DNA from: Bradyrhizobium sp. S69
Lineage (GTDB): Bacteria; Pseudomonadota; Alphaproteobacteria; Rhizobiales; Xanthobacteraceae
Direction: 5' to 3'
DNA length: 64,000 nucleotides
Assembly: GCF_009766005.1 (NCBI RefSeq)
Contig: NZ_LMUK01000028.1
Span: forward strand, 1-64,000
Shown here: positions 39,368-48,169 of the stretch, piece by piece
How positions within the stretch are numbered: position 1 is the stretch's first letter
Layout of the letters: the number at the start of each line of letters is the position of its first letter
Position numbers and translations under genes: made by a program
Notes under the pieces: generated by a model
The model's input: only the letters and a program-made list of their open reading frames with translations
What the model was told of the DNA's origin: nothing
Databases searched by the model: none

Positions 39368-41458
39368 TCAGGCAGCTTCGGGCGTTTCCAGCAGACCGCG
39401 GCGACGCAGCAGCGCGTCGGGCTCCGGCTCGCGGCCGCGGAAGGCGACATAGGCGTCTTCCGGATCGCGCGAACCGCCGGAGGCATAGATATCGTCGAGC
39501 AGGCGCTTGGCGGTGGCCGGATCGAAGATATTGCCGGCCTCCTCGAAGGCGCCGAACGCGTCGGCATCCATCACTTCCGACCACATGTAGCTGTAATAGC
39601 CCGACGCGTAATGATCGCCGGAGAAGATATGGCCGAATTGCTGCGGCCGGTGCCGCAGCGAGATTTCGGCCGGCATCCCGATTTTTTCCAGCTCCTGGCG
39701 CTCGAACGCCCGCACGTCGCGGCTCGCCGCGGCTGGCTGGGTGTGGAATTCGAGATCGATCAGCGCCGAGGAGACGAATTCCACGGTGGCAAAGCCCTGG
39801 TTGAATTTTCGCGCGGCGATGAAGCGCTTGAGCAGATCATCCGGCAGCGGCTCGCCGGTCTGGTAGTGCCGGGCAAACTGGCGCAGCACCTGCGGCTGCT
39901 CTTGCCAATGCTCGTAAAGCTGCGACGGCAGCTCGACGAAATCCGTGAACACGCTGGTGCCCGACAGCGACGGATAGGTCACGTCCGACATCATGCCGTG
40001 CAGGCCGTGGCCGAATTCGTGAAACAGCGTGCGCGCATCGTCCGGCGATAGCAGCGACGGCTCGCCCTCGGCGCCCTTAGAGAAATTGCAGACATTGATC
40101 ACCAGCGGCGCGATCTCGCCGTCGAGCTTCTGCTGGTCGCGCAGCGAGGTCATCCAGGCGCCGGAGCGCTTCGAGGACCGGGCAAAGTAATCGCCATAGA
40201 ACAGCGCTTTGTGCCTGCCCGCGCTATCCCTGACCTCCCAGACCCGCACATCCGGATGCCAGACCGGAATATCCTTGCGCTCGGAGAACGTCACACCGAA
40301 CAGCCTGGTGGCGCAGTCGAAGGCGGCCTCGATCATGTGGTCGAGCGCCAGGTAAGGCTTGATCGCGGCGTCGTCGAAATTGGCTTTGGCCTGCCGCAGC
40401 CTTTCCGCGTAATAGCGCCAGTCCCACGGCGCCAGCGCAAAATTGCCACCCTCCTCCGCCACCAGCGCCTGCAAGGCATCACGGTCGGCCAAAGCGCGGG
40501 CCCGGGCGGGCTTCCAGACCCGCTCCAACAGGCCCCGCACGGCTTCCGGCGTCTTGGCCATCGAATCCTCCAGCCGGTAGGCGGCGAAGGTCGGGAAGCC
40601 GAGCAGCTTGGCGCTCTCCTCGCGCAGACTGAGGATCTCGACGATGGTCTCGTTATTGTCGTTGTCGTTGGTGTTGTCGCCGCGCGCCGTGAACGCCTTG
40701 AAGACCTTCTCACGCAGGTCGCGCCGGGACGAGCTCTTGAGGAACGGCTCCACAAACGACCGCGACAGCGTCATGACGGCCTTGCCGGCCATGCCACGCT
40801 CCTCGGCCGCCGCCTTTGCCGCCGCGACAAAGCTGTCCGACAGGCCCTCTCGATCGCCCTCGCCGAGCTCCATGGCCCATTGCTGCTCGTCGCCGAGCAG
40901 ATGATGGCTGAATGTGGTACCGAGATGGGCCAACCGCTCGTTGATCTTGGCCATCCGCTTCTTGGCGGCCTCGTCGAGGCCGGCGCCGGCACGATGGAAG
41001 CGGGTGTAGGTGCGCTCCAAAAGCCGCATCTGTTCGCCGGTCAGCCCGAACGTGGCGCGATTGTGGTGCAACAGCGCGATCCGGCCGAACAGCACCGCGT
41101 TCATCATGATCGGATTCCAGTGCCGGGCCATCCGCAACGACACCTCCTTGTCGACCTCGAGCAGCGCCGGGTTGGAATGCGCCGACACCAGATCGTAGAA
41201 CACCGCCGCCACCCGGGAGAGCAGCTTGCCCGCACGTTCCAGCGCGGTGATGGTGTTGGCGAAATCCGGCGCCGACGGATCGTGGGTGATCGCGGCGACT
41301 TCGGCCGAATGGTCGGCGAAGGCCTGCTCGAAGGCGGGCAGGAAGTGCTCAGGGGCAATCGCGGCGAACGGCGGCGTCTCGAACGGCGTCTGCCAGGGCG
41401 TGAGAAGCGGGTTCGCCGAGGCTGGAGCAGCGGCCGCGGTTTGCAGGTTTTCTGACAT
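39368..41458 (-). CDS. M3-family oligopeptidase (dipeptidyl carboxypeptidase / oligopeptidase A type)
   Basis: A 696-residue zinc metallopeptidase. The active site HEFGHGLH (LFHEFGHGLHGMMS) is intact with the downstream Glu in DFVELPSQLYEHW; the C-terminal GDHYASGYYSYMWSEVMDADAF is family-typical. No signal peptide, so cytosolic. It degrades short peptides, including cleaved signal peptides. ATG at 41458 was preferred over the preceding GTG. Confidence 0.94.
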   Translation of the reverse strand: MSENLQTAAAAPASANPLLTPWQTPFETPPFAAIAPEHFLPAFEQAFADHSAEVAAITHDPSAPDFANTITALERAGKLLSRVAAVFYDLVSAHSNPALLEVDKEVSLRMARHWNPIMMNAVLFGRIALLHHNRATFGLTGEQMRLLERTYTRFHRAGAGLDEAAKKRMAKINERLAHLGTTFSHHLLGDEQQWAMELGEGDREGLSDSFVAAAKAAAEERGMAGKAVMTLSRSFVEPFLKSSSRRDLREKVFKAFTARGDNTNDNDNNETIVEILSLREESAKLLGFPTFAAYRLEDSMAKTPEAVRGLLERVWKPARARALADRDALQALVAEEGGNFALAPWDWRYYAERLRQAKANFDDAAIKPYLALDHMIEAAFDCATRLFGVTFSERKDIPVWHPDVRVWEVRDSAGRHKALFYGDYFARSSKRSGAWMTSLRDQQKLDGEIAPLVINVCNFSKGAEGEPSLLSPDDARTLFHEFGHGLHGMMSDVTYPSLSGTSVFTDFVELPSQLYEHWQEQPQVLRQFARHYQTGEPLPDDLLKRFIAARKFNQGFATVEFVSSALIDLEFHTQPAAASRDVRAFERQELEKIGMPAEISLRHRPQQFGHIFSGDHYASGYYSYMWSEVMDADAFGAFEEAGNIFDPATAKRLLDDIYASGGSRDPEDAYVAFRGREPEPDALLRRRGLLETPEAA

Positions 41459-41612
41459 CACAATTCCCGTTTTTCGCCAAAATGGTTCAAGCCCAAATAC
41501 TCAAGGCTTGGATCGCCGACCTATATCACGCGATCGGGCTTTTTTAGGCCTTTTGCGCTTGATAGCAGGGGACTTTTCGGAGAGATTGCGCCCCTCAAAC
41601 AGGATCCAGAAG

Positions 41613-41873
41613 ATGAACGCGCAACCCGCCCCGACCGCCTCCCGCCAGATCGCCTGGCCCAGCGTCGTTACCGTGATCAGCGCGGCAATCCTGATCGGCG
41701 CCGAGGTGTTTGGCGCAGCCTTTGCCGGCGGCTGGGCGCTCGCGATCCTGTTCGGGCTCGGCGACACTGGCGCGCATGTGCTGCAAGCGGTGCTGTTTGG
41801 GATCGGCGTGCTCGTCATGATCGCCTTCATCCGCGCCGCGCAGCGCGTCGAGCCGTTCACCCGGCGCGCCTGA
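41613..41873 (+). CDS. Small two-helix membrane protein, function unknown
   Basis: An 86-residue product with two hydrophobic segments (VISAAILIGAEVFGAAFAGGWALAI is split by Gly-rich turns; then VLQAVLFGIGVLVMIAFI) and a basic tail. AGGA lies about 9 bases upstream of the ATG. It resembles bradyrhizobial hypothetical membrane proteins. No operon partner. Confidence 0.6.
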   Translation: MNAQPAPTASRQIAWPSVVTVISAAILIGAEVFGAAFAGGWALAILFGLGDTGAHVLQAVLFGIGVLVMIAFIRAAQRVEPFTRRA

Positions 41874-42552
41874 GCACGACAGGCCGACAAAGCATTCGAG
41901 GCGGAAGCTGAAGCCAAGAAAGCACTGCGCCGCAGGCCTCAAACGCTCACTTCTCGTTAAAGAAACTTAACGGCTGTTCAGATTCAGTGGTGCTTTTGCA
42001 CACCCGCGGAAGAAATTTACCCGCAGCGCAAAAAAAATCTTGCACAGCGAACTCAAAAACCTTATTTGCCTTCTTGCCCAATTTCGCACGTGCCTGTGGT
42101 CGTGTGTCAGTCGGTAGGTATCCGGACAAGAGGCCGGACAGCCGCCAAGGGATGAAGAACCGAGGGTCGCTCAAGTCATTCTAGGCTTGAAAGGCCAGCA
42201 TCTCTCTCAAGGGATGCCGCTGAAGGTCTCTCCATCCTTTGCAACCGTGACTGGCAGCCGGAGGCGAACCGGCGCACCTCGTTCTCAACGGGGGACGCGA
42301 CTTAAAGCAACGACGGATCGGGCTTTTTTGGTCTCTACCGGCATTCCAACGCCGGCGCGGGCTACTGAAAAGGCTTGTCCTTCATTGCCAGGTGAGCGGG
42401 CGGGAGCAATCCCAACCAATCCACGGCAGCACAGTCTGGTTTGAGTCTTTTGGCTTCGTCGCGCCTCCATCGCGCGATGTGGCCGGAGCGCTCTTATCCG
42501 ACATCATTTTTTGAACGGAATCCCCGTCGCTGGGACCGTTCGGGAGAGTGCT
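41874..42552 (+). promoter_or_regulatory. Long structured leader upstream of odc (candidate speF-motif region)
   Basis: A 679-bp gap with no convincing protein gene. Alphaproteobacterial ornithine decarboxylase genes are known to carry a long conserved leader (speF RNA motif), so such a gap before odc is expected. Visible structure includes GCATC...GATGC (near 42198-42217) and two competing hairpins at 42513-42563. I cannot align it to the speF covariance model here. Confidence 0.5.
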
Positions 42553-42563
42553 ATGACCGAACG
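42513..42563 (+). promoter_or_regulatory. Mutually exclusive hairpins around the odc start codon
   Basis: CGTTCGG (42537-42543) pairs with CCGAACG (42557-42563) and encloses the GAGAG ribosome site and the ATG. The overlapping word CCGTTC (42536-42541) can instead pair with GAACGG (42513-42518), which would free the start. This is the classic layout of a translational switch. Confidence 0.55.
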
Positions 42564-43695
42564 TATTCAGGAATTCCTGCGCAACCGCCGCAGCGAGGGC
42601 CAGGACACCGAGCCGTGCCTCGTGGTCGACCTTGAGGTCGTGCGCGACAATTATCAGACCTTTGCCAAGGCCTTGCCGGACAGCCGCGTGTTCTACGCGG
42701 TGAAGGCAAATCCGGCGCCGGAGGTGCTGTCGCTGCTGGCCTCGATGGGCTCGTGCTTCGACACCGCGACGGTCGCCGAAATCGAAATGGCGCTGGCTGC
42801 GGGGGCGACGCCCGACCGCGTCTCCTATGGCAATACGATCAAGAAGGAGCGCGACATCGCACGCGCCTTCGCGCTCGGCATTCGCCTGTTCGCGGTCGAT
42901 TGCTCCGCCGAGGTCGAGAAGATCGCCCGTGCCGCTCCCGGCGCCAAGGTGTTCTGCCGCATTCTGTATGACTGCGCGGGCGCCGAATGGCCGCTGTCGC
43001 GCAAGTTCGGCTGCGATCCGGAAATGGCCGTCGAAGTGCTCGACCTCGCCAAGCGTCTGGGCCTGGAGCCGGTCGGCATCTCGTTCCATGTCGGCTCGCA
43101 GCAGCGCAAGGTGAAGGCGTGGGACCGTGCGCTGGCGATGGCCTCGACGGTGTTCCGTGACTGCGCCGAACGCGGGATCAACCTGTCCATGGTCAACATG
43201 GGCGGAGGGTTCCCGACCAAGTACCTCAAGGACGTTCCTCCGGTCGTGCAGTACGGCCGGTCGATCTTCCGTGCGCTGCGCAAGCATTTCGGCAACCAGA
43301 TCCCCGAGACCATCATCGAACCGGGCCGCGGCATGGTCGGTAATGCTGGCATCATCGAAACCGAAGTCGTTCTGATCTCCAAGAAGAGCGACGAGGACGA
43401 GGTGCGCTGGGTGTATCTGGACATCGGCAAGTTCGGCGGTCTCGCCGAGACGATGGACGAGTCGATCCGCTACGCCATCCGCACGCCGCATGACGGTGCG
43501 GACATGACGCCGTGCGTGCTCGCGGGACCGACCTGCGATTCCGCCGACGTGCTGTACGAGAAGATGCCGTATCCGCTCCCGGTTACGCTCGAGATCGGCG
43601 ACAAGCTGCTGATCGAAGGCACCGGCGCCTATACATCGACCTACTCGTCGGTGGCGTTCAACGGCATCCCGCCACTGCGGACCTACCACATCTGA
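42553..43695 (+). CDS. odc: Ornithine (lysine/ornithine) decarboxylase, PLP fold type III
   Basis: A 380-residue decarboxylase that makes putrescine (possibly also cadaverine). PLP Lys is in FYAVKANP, the phosphate-binding Gly loop in VNMGGGFPTK, EPGRGMVGNAG follows, and the intersubunit Cys in GPTCDSADVL. Length and sequence fit the eukaryotic-like alphaproteobacterial ODC. GGGAGAG is 5 bases before the ATG. Homospermidine synthase three genes downstream uses its product. Confidence 0.93.
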   Translation: MTERIQEFLRNRRSEGQDTEPCLVVDLEVVRDNYQTFAKALPDSRVFYAVKANPAPEVLSLLASMGSCFDTATVAEIEMALAAGATPDRVSYGNTIKKERDIARAFALGIRLFAVDCSAEVEKIARAAPGAKVFCRILYDCAGAEWPLSRKFGCDPEMAVEVLDLAKRLGLEPVGISFHVGSQQRKVKAWDRALAMASTVFRDCAERGINLSMVNMGGGFPTKYLKDVPPVVQYGRSIFRALRKHFGNQIPETIIEPGRGMVGNAGIIETEVVLISKKSDEDEVRWVYLDIGKFGGLAETMDESIRYAIRTPHDGADMTPCVLAGPTCDSADVLYEKMPYPLPVTLEIGDKLLIEGTGAYTSTYSSVAFNGIPPLRTYHI

Positions 43696-43724
43696 CCTCA
43701 TCTTATTGAGGCCTGACTAACCGG

Positions 43725-43742
43725 GAGCCGGCGCGCCGGCTC
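43725..43742 (+). terminator. Perfect GC palindrome after odc
   Basis: GAGCCGGCG-CGCCGGCTC, 30 bases after the odc stop, with a short T-run about 10 bases later (CATTTTT). It may be an attenuator between odc and the following genes. Confidence 0.5.
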
Positions 43743-43817
43743 TCATCCTGCATTTTTGAAATTTCCGACAACGCTTCCGGCGGCCCGATCGCCGTTGGAA
43801 GTGAGGACTGACGTGCC

Positions 43818-44441
43818 ATGACTGCTCTGCGGAACACCACCATTGCCCTGCTGCCGAATGCCGCTCCGTTCGCGATCCGTGCGGAACGAGCATCCGACGT
43901 CGTTGCGCGCGAAGCGCTGCTGGATGCCTGCTTTGGCGCGAACCGCCATACGCGCACCTGCCAGCGCCTGCGCGACGGACGCGCGCCCGCCGAAGGCCTT
44001 GCCCTGTCGGTCGTGCGCCAGGACGGGCAAGAACGGCTGGTTGGAACCGTGCGGTTGTGGCACGTCAGCGCCGGGGATGTCCCGGCGCTCATGCTCGGCC
44101 CGCTCGCGGTAGATGATAGCTGCCGCGAGCTCGGCGTCGGGGCTGCGCTCATGGAGCAGGCGCTTGCGGCGGCGACGGCGCTTGGCCATGGCGCGGTCAT
44201 CCTGCTCGGCGACGCCCCCTATTACGCCCGCTTCGGCTTCTCGCCCGCCAAGACCTCGGAGCTGGCGTTGCCCGGCCCGTTCGAGCGCGACCGCCTGCTC
44301 GGGCTCGAACTGCGCCAAGGCGCGCTCGACGGCGCCCGGGGCATGATCGCGCCGACGGGAGCCTTGCTGCCGAACACCGTCTCGAAGCGGGGGGCGTCCC
44401 GCGCCAGCAAGGCGGCGCAGCTCGTGCCGCACGCGGCCTGA
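43818..44441 (+). CDS. GNAT-family N-acetyltransferase (YhbS-like)
   Basis: A 207-residue acetyltransferase. The acetyl-CoA loop is VDDSCRELGVGAALMEQAL and the YhbS-type GDAPYYARFGFSPA follows. It lies between odc and RidA in the polyamine gene group, so an amine substrate is possible, but YhbS relatives have varied targets. The C-terminal 40 residues are not conserved in the fold. Confidence 0.82.
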   Translation: MTALRNTTIALLPNAAPFAIRAERASDVVAREALLDACFGANRHTRTCQRLRDGRAPAEGLALSVVRQDGQERLVGTVRLWHVSAGDVPALMLGPLAVDDSCRELGVGAALMEQALAAATALGHGAVILLGDAPYYARFGFSPAKTSELALPGPFERDRLLGLELRQGALDGARGMIAPTGALLPNTVSKRGASRASKAAQLVPHAA

Positions 44442-44540
44442 ACGCGCCATGATGAAGCGTTCCCGGTGAGGTAGCGAAAACTTGCGCTCCCCGGCGAAAA
44501 CCCCGTAAACCGCGCCAAACCCGCTTTTTGAGGTCCACAA

Positions 44541-44927
44541 ATGCCACGCCGCCTGATTTCCACCGGCTCGCCTTTTGAGCGGACCGCCGGCTACAGCCGC
44601 GCCGTGATCGACGGTGATTTTGCCTTCGTTTCGGGGACCACCGGCTATGACTACAGCACCATGACGATGCCCGCCGATGTCACGAGCCAGACACGAAACT
44701 GCTTCAAGACCATCGAAGCGGCCCTGAAAGAGGGCGGCTTCGCGATGACCGACATCGTCCGCGCGACCTATTACATCACCGACGCCAAGGACGCGGACGC
44801 CCACTTCGCGGTCTGCGGCGAAGTCTTCGGCGAGATCCGTCCCGCCGCAACCCTCTTGGTCGTCGCCGGGCTCTACAAGCCCGAGATGAAGGTCGAGATC
44901 GAAGTGACTGCCAAGCGTACCACCTAA
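44541..44927 (+). CDS. RidA/YjgF-family protein
   Basis: A 128-residue trimeric-fold protein that usually hydrolyses reactive enamine/imine intermediates from PLP enzymes. FVSGTTGYDYSTMTM, TIEAALKEGGFAMTDIVRATYYITD and RPAATLLVVAGL fit the family; the archetypal catalytic Arg is in RPAATLL. It sits between a PLP decarboxylase and homospermidine synthase, which handles an imine intermediate. Confidence 0.9.
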   Translation: MPRRLISTGSPFERTAGYSRAVIDGDFAFVSGTTGYDYSTMTMPADVTSQTRNCFKTIEAALKEGGFAMTDIVRATYYITDAKDADAHFAVCGEVFGEIRPAATLLVVAGLYKPEMKVEIEVTAKRTT

Positions 44928-44970
44928 TCCCCCTGCTCAGCCGTTAGCCCTGTTACGACTGGAGACCATT

Positions 44971-46413
44971 ATGAGCCCCGCCTCGCAGATCTACGCGAAG
45001 ATTACCGGCCCCATCGTCATGGTTGGCTTCGGCTCCATCGGCAAAGGCACGTTGCCGATGATCGAGCGGCATCTCGATTACGACAAGTCGCGCGTTACCG
45101 TGATCGATCCCAAGGACGAGGGCCGCAAGGCACATTGCGAGAAGCACAATGTCAGATTCATCCAGCAGGGCGTGACCAAGGACAATTATCGCGACTTGCT
45201 CACCCCGCTGCTCACGGAAGGCGGCGGCCAGGGTTTTTGCGTCAATCTCTCGGTCGATACCGGCTCTACCGACATCATGGAGCTCTGCAACGAACTTGGC
45301 GCTCTTTACATCGACACCGTCAACGAGCCCTGGCTCGGCTTCTATTTCGATTCCTCGAAGGGCCCGGAAGCGCGCTCCAACTACGCGCTTCGCGAGGTGA
45401 CGCTGGCCGCCAAGAAGGCGCGCCCCGCGGGCTCCACGACGGCCGTCTCCTGCTGTGGCGCCAATCCCGGCATGGTCTCTTTTTTCGCCAAGCAGGCGCT
45501 GCTCAATGTCGCCGCCGATCTGAAGCTCAATGCTCCCAAGCCGAAGACCAAAGCCGAATGGGCGGACTTGATGCGGCAGGCTGGCGTCAAGGGCATCCAC
45601 ATCGCCGAACGCGACACTCAGCGCTCCAAGTCGCCGAAAGAGCCGGACGTCTTCGTCAACACCTGGTCGGTCGAAGGTTTCCTGTCGGAAGGCGTGCAGC
45701 CGTCCGAACTCGGTTGGGGCACCCATGAAAAATGGATGCCCGAGAATGCGCATACCCACGAAGCAGGCTGCGGCGCCGCCATCTATCTGATGCAGCCCGG
45801 CGCCGACACCCGCGTGCGCACCTGGTGCCCGACCCGTGGCGCGCAGTACGGCTTCCTCGTCACCCACAACGAGTCGATCTCGATCGCCGATTACTTCACG
45901 GTGCGTGACGCATCGGGCACGGCGATCTATCGGCCGACCTGCCACTATGCCTATCATCCGGCCGACGATGCCGTGCTGTCGCTGCATGAAATGTTCGGCC
46001 GCGCCGCGAAAATGCAGGAGAAGCATCACATCCTCGATGAGAACGAAATCGTCGATGGCATCGACGAACTCGGCGTGCTGCTGTTCGGCCATGACAACAA
46101 TGCCTACTGGTACGGCTCGCAGCTCTCGATCGAGGAGACCCGCAAACTCGCGCCCTATCAGAACGCCACCGGCCTGCAAGTGACCTCCGCCGTGCTCGGC
46201 GGCATGGTGTGGGCGCTGGAAAACCCGAGCGAAGGCATCGTCGAAGCCGACGAGATGGATTTCGATCGTTTGCTGGAAATCCAGCTGCCGTATCTCGGCC
46301 CGGTGAAGGGCTATTACACCGACTGGACGCCGCTCACGGGTCGTCCGGGACTGTTCCCGGAGGATATCGACCTCAGCGACCCCTGGCAGTTCAAGAATGT
46401 GCTGGTGCGCTGA
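44971..46413 (+). CDS. hss: Homospermidine synthase
   Basis: A 480-residue NAD-dependent enzyme that joins two putrescines (or putrescine and spermidine) into sym-homospermidine, the main long polyamine of many rhizobia. The Rossmann loop is VGFGSIGKGTLP; CCGANPGMVSFF and TVNEPWLGFYF are characteristic. The ATG follows RidA by 43 bases, so they are probably co-transcribed. Confidence 0.96.
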   Translation: MSPASQIYAKITGPIVMVGFGSIGKGTLPMIERHLDYDKSRVTVIDPKDEGRKAHCEKHNVRFIQQGVTKDNYRDLLTPLLTEGGGQGFCVNLSVDTGSTDIMELCNELGALYIDTVNEPWLGFYFDSSKGPEARSNYALREVTLAAKKARPAGSTTAVSCCGANPGMVSFFAKQALLNVAADLKLNAPKPKTKAEWADLMRQAGVKGIHIAERDTQRSKSPKEPDVFVNTWSVEGFLSEGVQPSELGWGTHEKWMPENAHTHEAGCGAAIYLMQPGADTRVRTWCPTRGAQYGFLVTHNESISIADYFTVRDASGTAIYRPTCHYAYHPADDAVLSLHEMFGRAAKMQEKHHILDENEIVDGIDELGVLLFGHDNNAYWYGSQLSIEETRKLAPYQNATGLQVTSAVLGGMVWALENPSEGIVEADEMDFDRLLEIQLPYLGPVKGYYTDWTPLTGRPGLFPEDIDLSDPWQFKNVLVR

Positions 46414-46449
46414 GGCATCGGGTCGCGCCACGGCGCCGGCCATTTTCGG

Positions 46450-46478
46450 ATCAGGGGATGCGCATCGTAACCCCTGAT
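46450..46478 (+). terminator. Hairpin after hss
   Basis: ATCAGGGG (46450-46457) pairs with CCCCTGAT (46471-46478) around a loop that contains the small palindrome GATGCGCATC; TAATCATAT follows. A weak intrinsic terminator. Confidence 0.5.
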
Positions 46479-46579
46479 TAATCATATCGCGCCAAGCTGG
46501 CGGATTAGTTCTGATGCGAAGGCCCTGAGCCGTCGCGGCGGCTTCGTTCTCGCGACGGCTCCTCAGTGGAGCGGTGAGC

Positions 46580-46792
46580 ATGCGCGCGATGATCGCTATC
46601 GTCCTTGCGGCGGTTGCGCTGGCTGGTTGCAAGCCCGACAACGACGTGACGGGCTCGATCAACTGCGCCAACAAGCTTTACAGCCCGTACCATCCCAAAG
46701 ACATGAACCAATGCATGGCGGCGTGCATCGCCTGCGATCGCGGCGTGATCACCACCTGCTCCACATCCTGCACGCTCAAGGGCGCGCGCTGA
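46580..46792 (+). CDS. Small Cys-rich lipoprotein
   Basis: A 70-residue product with a lipoprotein signal (MRAMIAIVLAAVALAGC; lipobox LAGC) and six further Cys in the mature part (NCANK, QCMAACIACD, TCSTSCTLK). GGAG lies 8 bases upstream of this ATG; an earlier GTG has poor spacing. The Cys pattern suggests disulfides or metal binding. Function unknown. Confidence 0.68.
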   Translation: MRAMIAIVLAAVALAGCKPDNDVTGSINCANKLYSPYHPKDMNQCMAACIACDRGVITTCSTSCTLKGAR

Positions 46793-46801
46793 TCGGCCAG
46801 T

Positions 46802-46825
46802 TGTCATACGCGGGCTTGACCCGGT
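46802..46825. repeat. Half copy of repeat family H
   Basis: GTCATACGCGGGCTTGACCC matches the left half of the 31801-31895 element but lacks the closing arm. Confidence 0.6.
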
Positions 46826-46834
46826 GACGACGAT

Positions 46835-47575
46835 TTACTTCGCCAGATAATCGAACGCCACGCTGCCGAGGCCGAGCGTGAGGTCGGCCTTGAAATGCAG
46901 CGCCGAGACCACCTCGCGCACCGGCAGCCGCGAAACGTCGGCGAGGGCGTGCGGGAACAGGCCGAGCGCCGCGGGGCCGGTCCAGGCCTCTTTCAAGGTG
47001 ATATCCTCGAGACTGAAGCGCACCAGTTCGCAAATCCGCGGAGTGCCATCGACATGCGGGATGATCTTCAGGATGAAATTCGGCGCCTTCATGCTCTTGA
47101 GCACCGCATCATGATCGGCCTGACGGTGCTTGTAGCCCATGGTGGCCGAGGCGCAGAGCACGGAGCCGTAATGCAGCGATCCCACCAATACATCGCTTTC
47201 GACTTCGATCTTGGGTGTGGCGCGCTTCTTGGGAAATCCCCATAGCTCGCGGCCGCCGGCGATCGGCGCATCGTCGTCGAGATACATTGCGTGGGTATAG
47301 GCGCCGTCCTCGCCGTTGAAACGGACCGGAATCACCTGCCCGGTTTCGGTGTAGTCGCCGAAGCCGGTCGAGTCGGGCATCCGGATGAATTCATATTTGA
47401 CCACCGAATCCGTGATCTCCAGCGGCTCCGGCACCACGGCGGCCAGCGCTTCCGGATCGGTCCGATAGGTGATGACGAAATATTCCCGATTGTAGAATCG
47501 ATAAGGCCCGGGCGGAAACGACGGATTGGTCAGCGGCATCGAATAGGCGGTTCGCCTGACATCGTCGATCTTCAT
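46835..47575 (-). CDS. adc: Acetoacetate decarboxylase
   Basis: A 246-residue enzyme that decarboxylates acetoacetate to acetone. The Schiff-base Lys pair lies in [12 protein letters not shown], preceded by [16 protein letters not shown] and followed by [16 protein letters not shown] is 6 bases from the ATG at 47575; an ATG immediately upstream (47578) is the alternative. No acetoacetate pathway genes are adjacent. Confidence 0.93.
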   Translation of the reverse strand: MKIDDVRRTAYSMPLTNPSFPPGPYRFYNREYFVITYRTDPEALAAVVPEPLEITDSVVKYEFIRMPDSTGFGDYTETGQVIPVRFNGEDGAYTHAMYLDDDAPIAGGRELWGFPKKRATPKIEVESDVLVGSLHYGSVLCASATMGYKHRQADHDAVLKSMKAPNFILKIIPHVDGTPRICELVRFSLEDITLKEAWTGPAALGLFPHALADVSRLPVREVVSALHFKADLTLGLGSVAFDYLAK

Positions 47576-47728
47576 CATTCACCTCGTTGGTTGATCCGCG
47601 CTGCCGATAATTATGCCGCAGCGCCTGCCAACAATCGAGGCCGTAAAATCGGCAGCAGGCTGCCGATCGTCGTCACGCGGTCATATGGCCGAACCCAATG
47701 ACCGGGCGGACCAAATGCCCCTAAATGA

Positions 47729-48058
47729 TCATTGCTTGATCGGCGGAGCGGTCTTCTCGGCGGGCGCCGGCGGCAACGCCGGCGTGGCGCCGTTCTTTTG
47801 CGCCTCGGCGTCCGGGCGCGCGGGCTCCGGCGCCGGCGTGGTCGGACGCGCGCCACCGGGTTTTGCTTCGGCAGGCGCCTGGCCCTGGGTGGTCGAAGGC
47901 GTCCCCTGCAGCGGCGGCGTCGCCTGCGCCATTCGCGTTTGCCCGTCGGCGGCGAGGCTGCCCAGCGCGAAGCCAGATACCGCAAGCCCCGCCACAACCA
48001 TCATGGAGGCCAGCAGCAGGTCTTTTTTATCCGCGCGTTTCCTGTGGTCCGGGGTCAT
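47729..48058 (-). CDS. Single-pass protein with Pro/Ala-rich tail, function unknown
   Basis: A 109-residue product: charged start (MTPDHRKRADKKD), one hydrophobic helix (LLLASMMVVAGLAVSGFALG), then about 70 residues rich in Pro, Ala and Gln, likely disordered in the periplasm. No catalytic motif. Codon use fits its neighbours, which supports a real gene. No homologous family recognised. Confidence 0.55.
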   Translation of the reverse strand: MTPDHRKRADKKDLLLASMMVVAGLAVSGFALGSLAADGQTRMAQATPPLQGTPSTTQGQAPAEAKPGGARPTTPAPEPARPDAEAQKNGATPALPPAPAEKTAPPIKQ

Positions 48059-48169
48059 GTTTCACCGTCCGTTGTTTCTCCATTTCAACGGATATGGCGA
48101 AGCATGGTTCCAAGGCACGTCCAGGGCGCGACCCGGGAATACGGAGGTCACTCCTCCGAACAGCCGCAA

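Noticed and set aside
42187..42444. An 85-codon frame in the odc leader
   Set aside because: No ribosome site and no recognisable sequence; it overlaps predicted RNA structure. A shorter leader peptide is not excluded.
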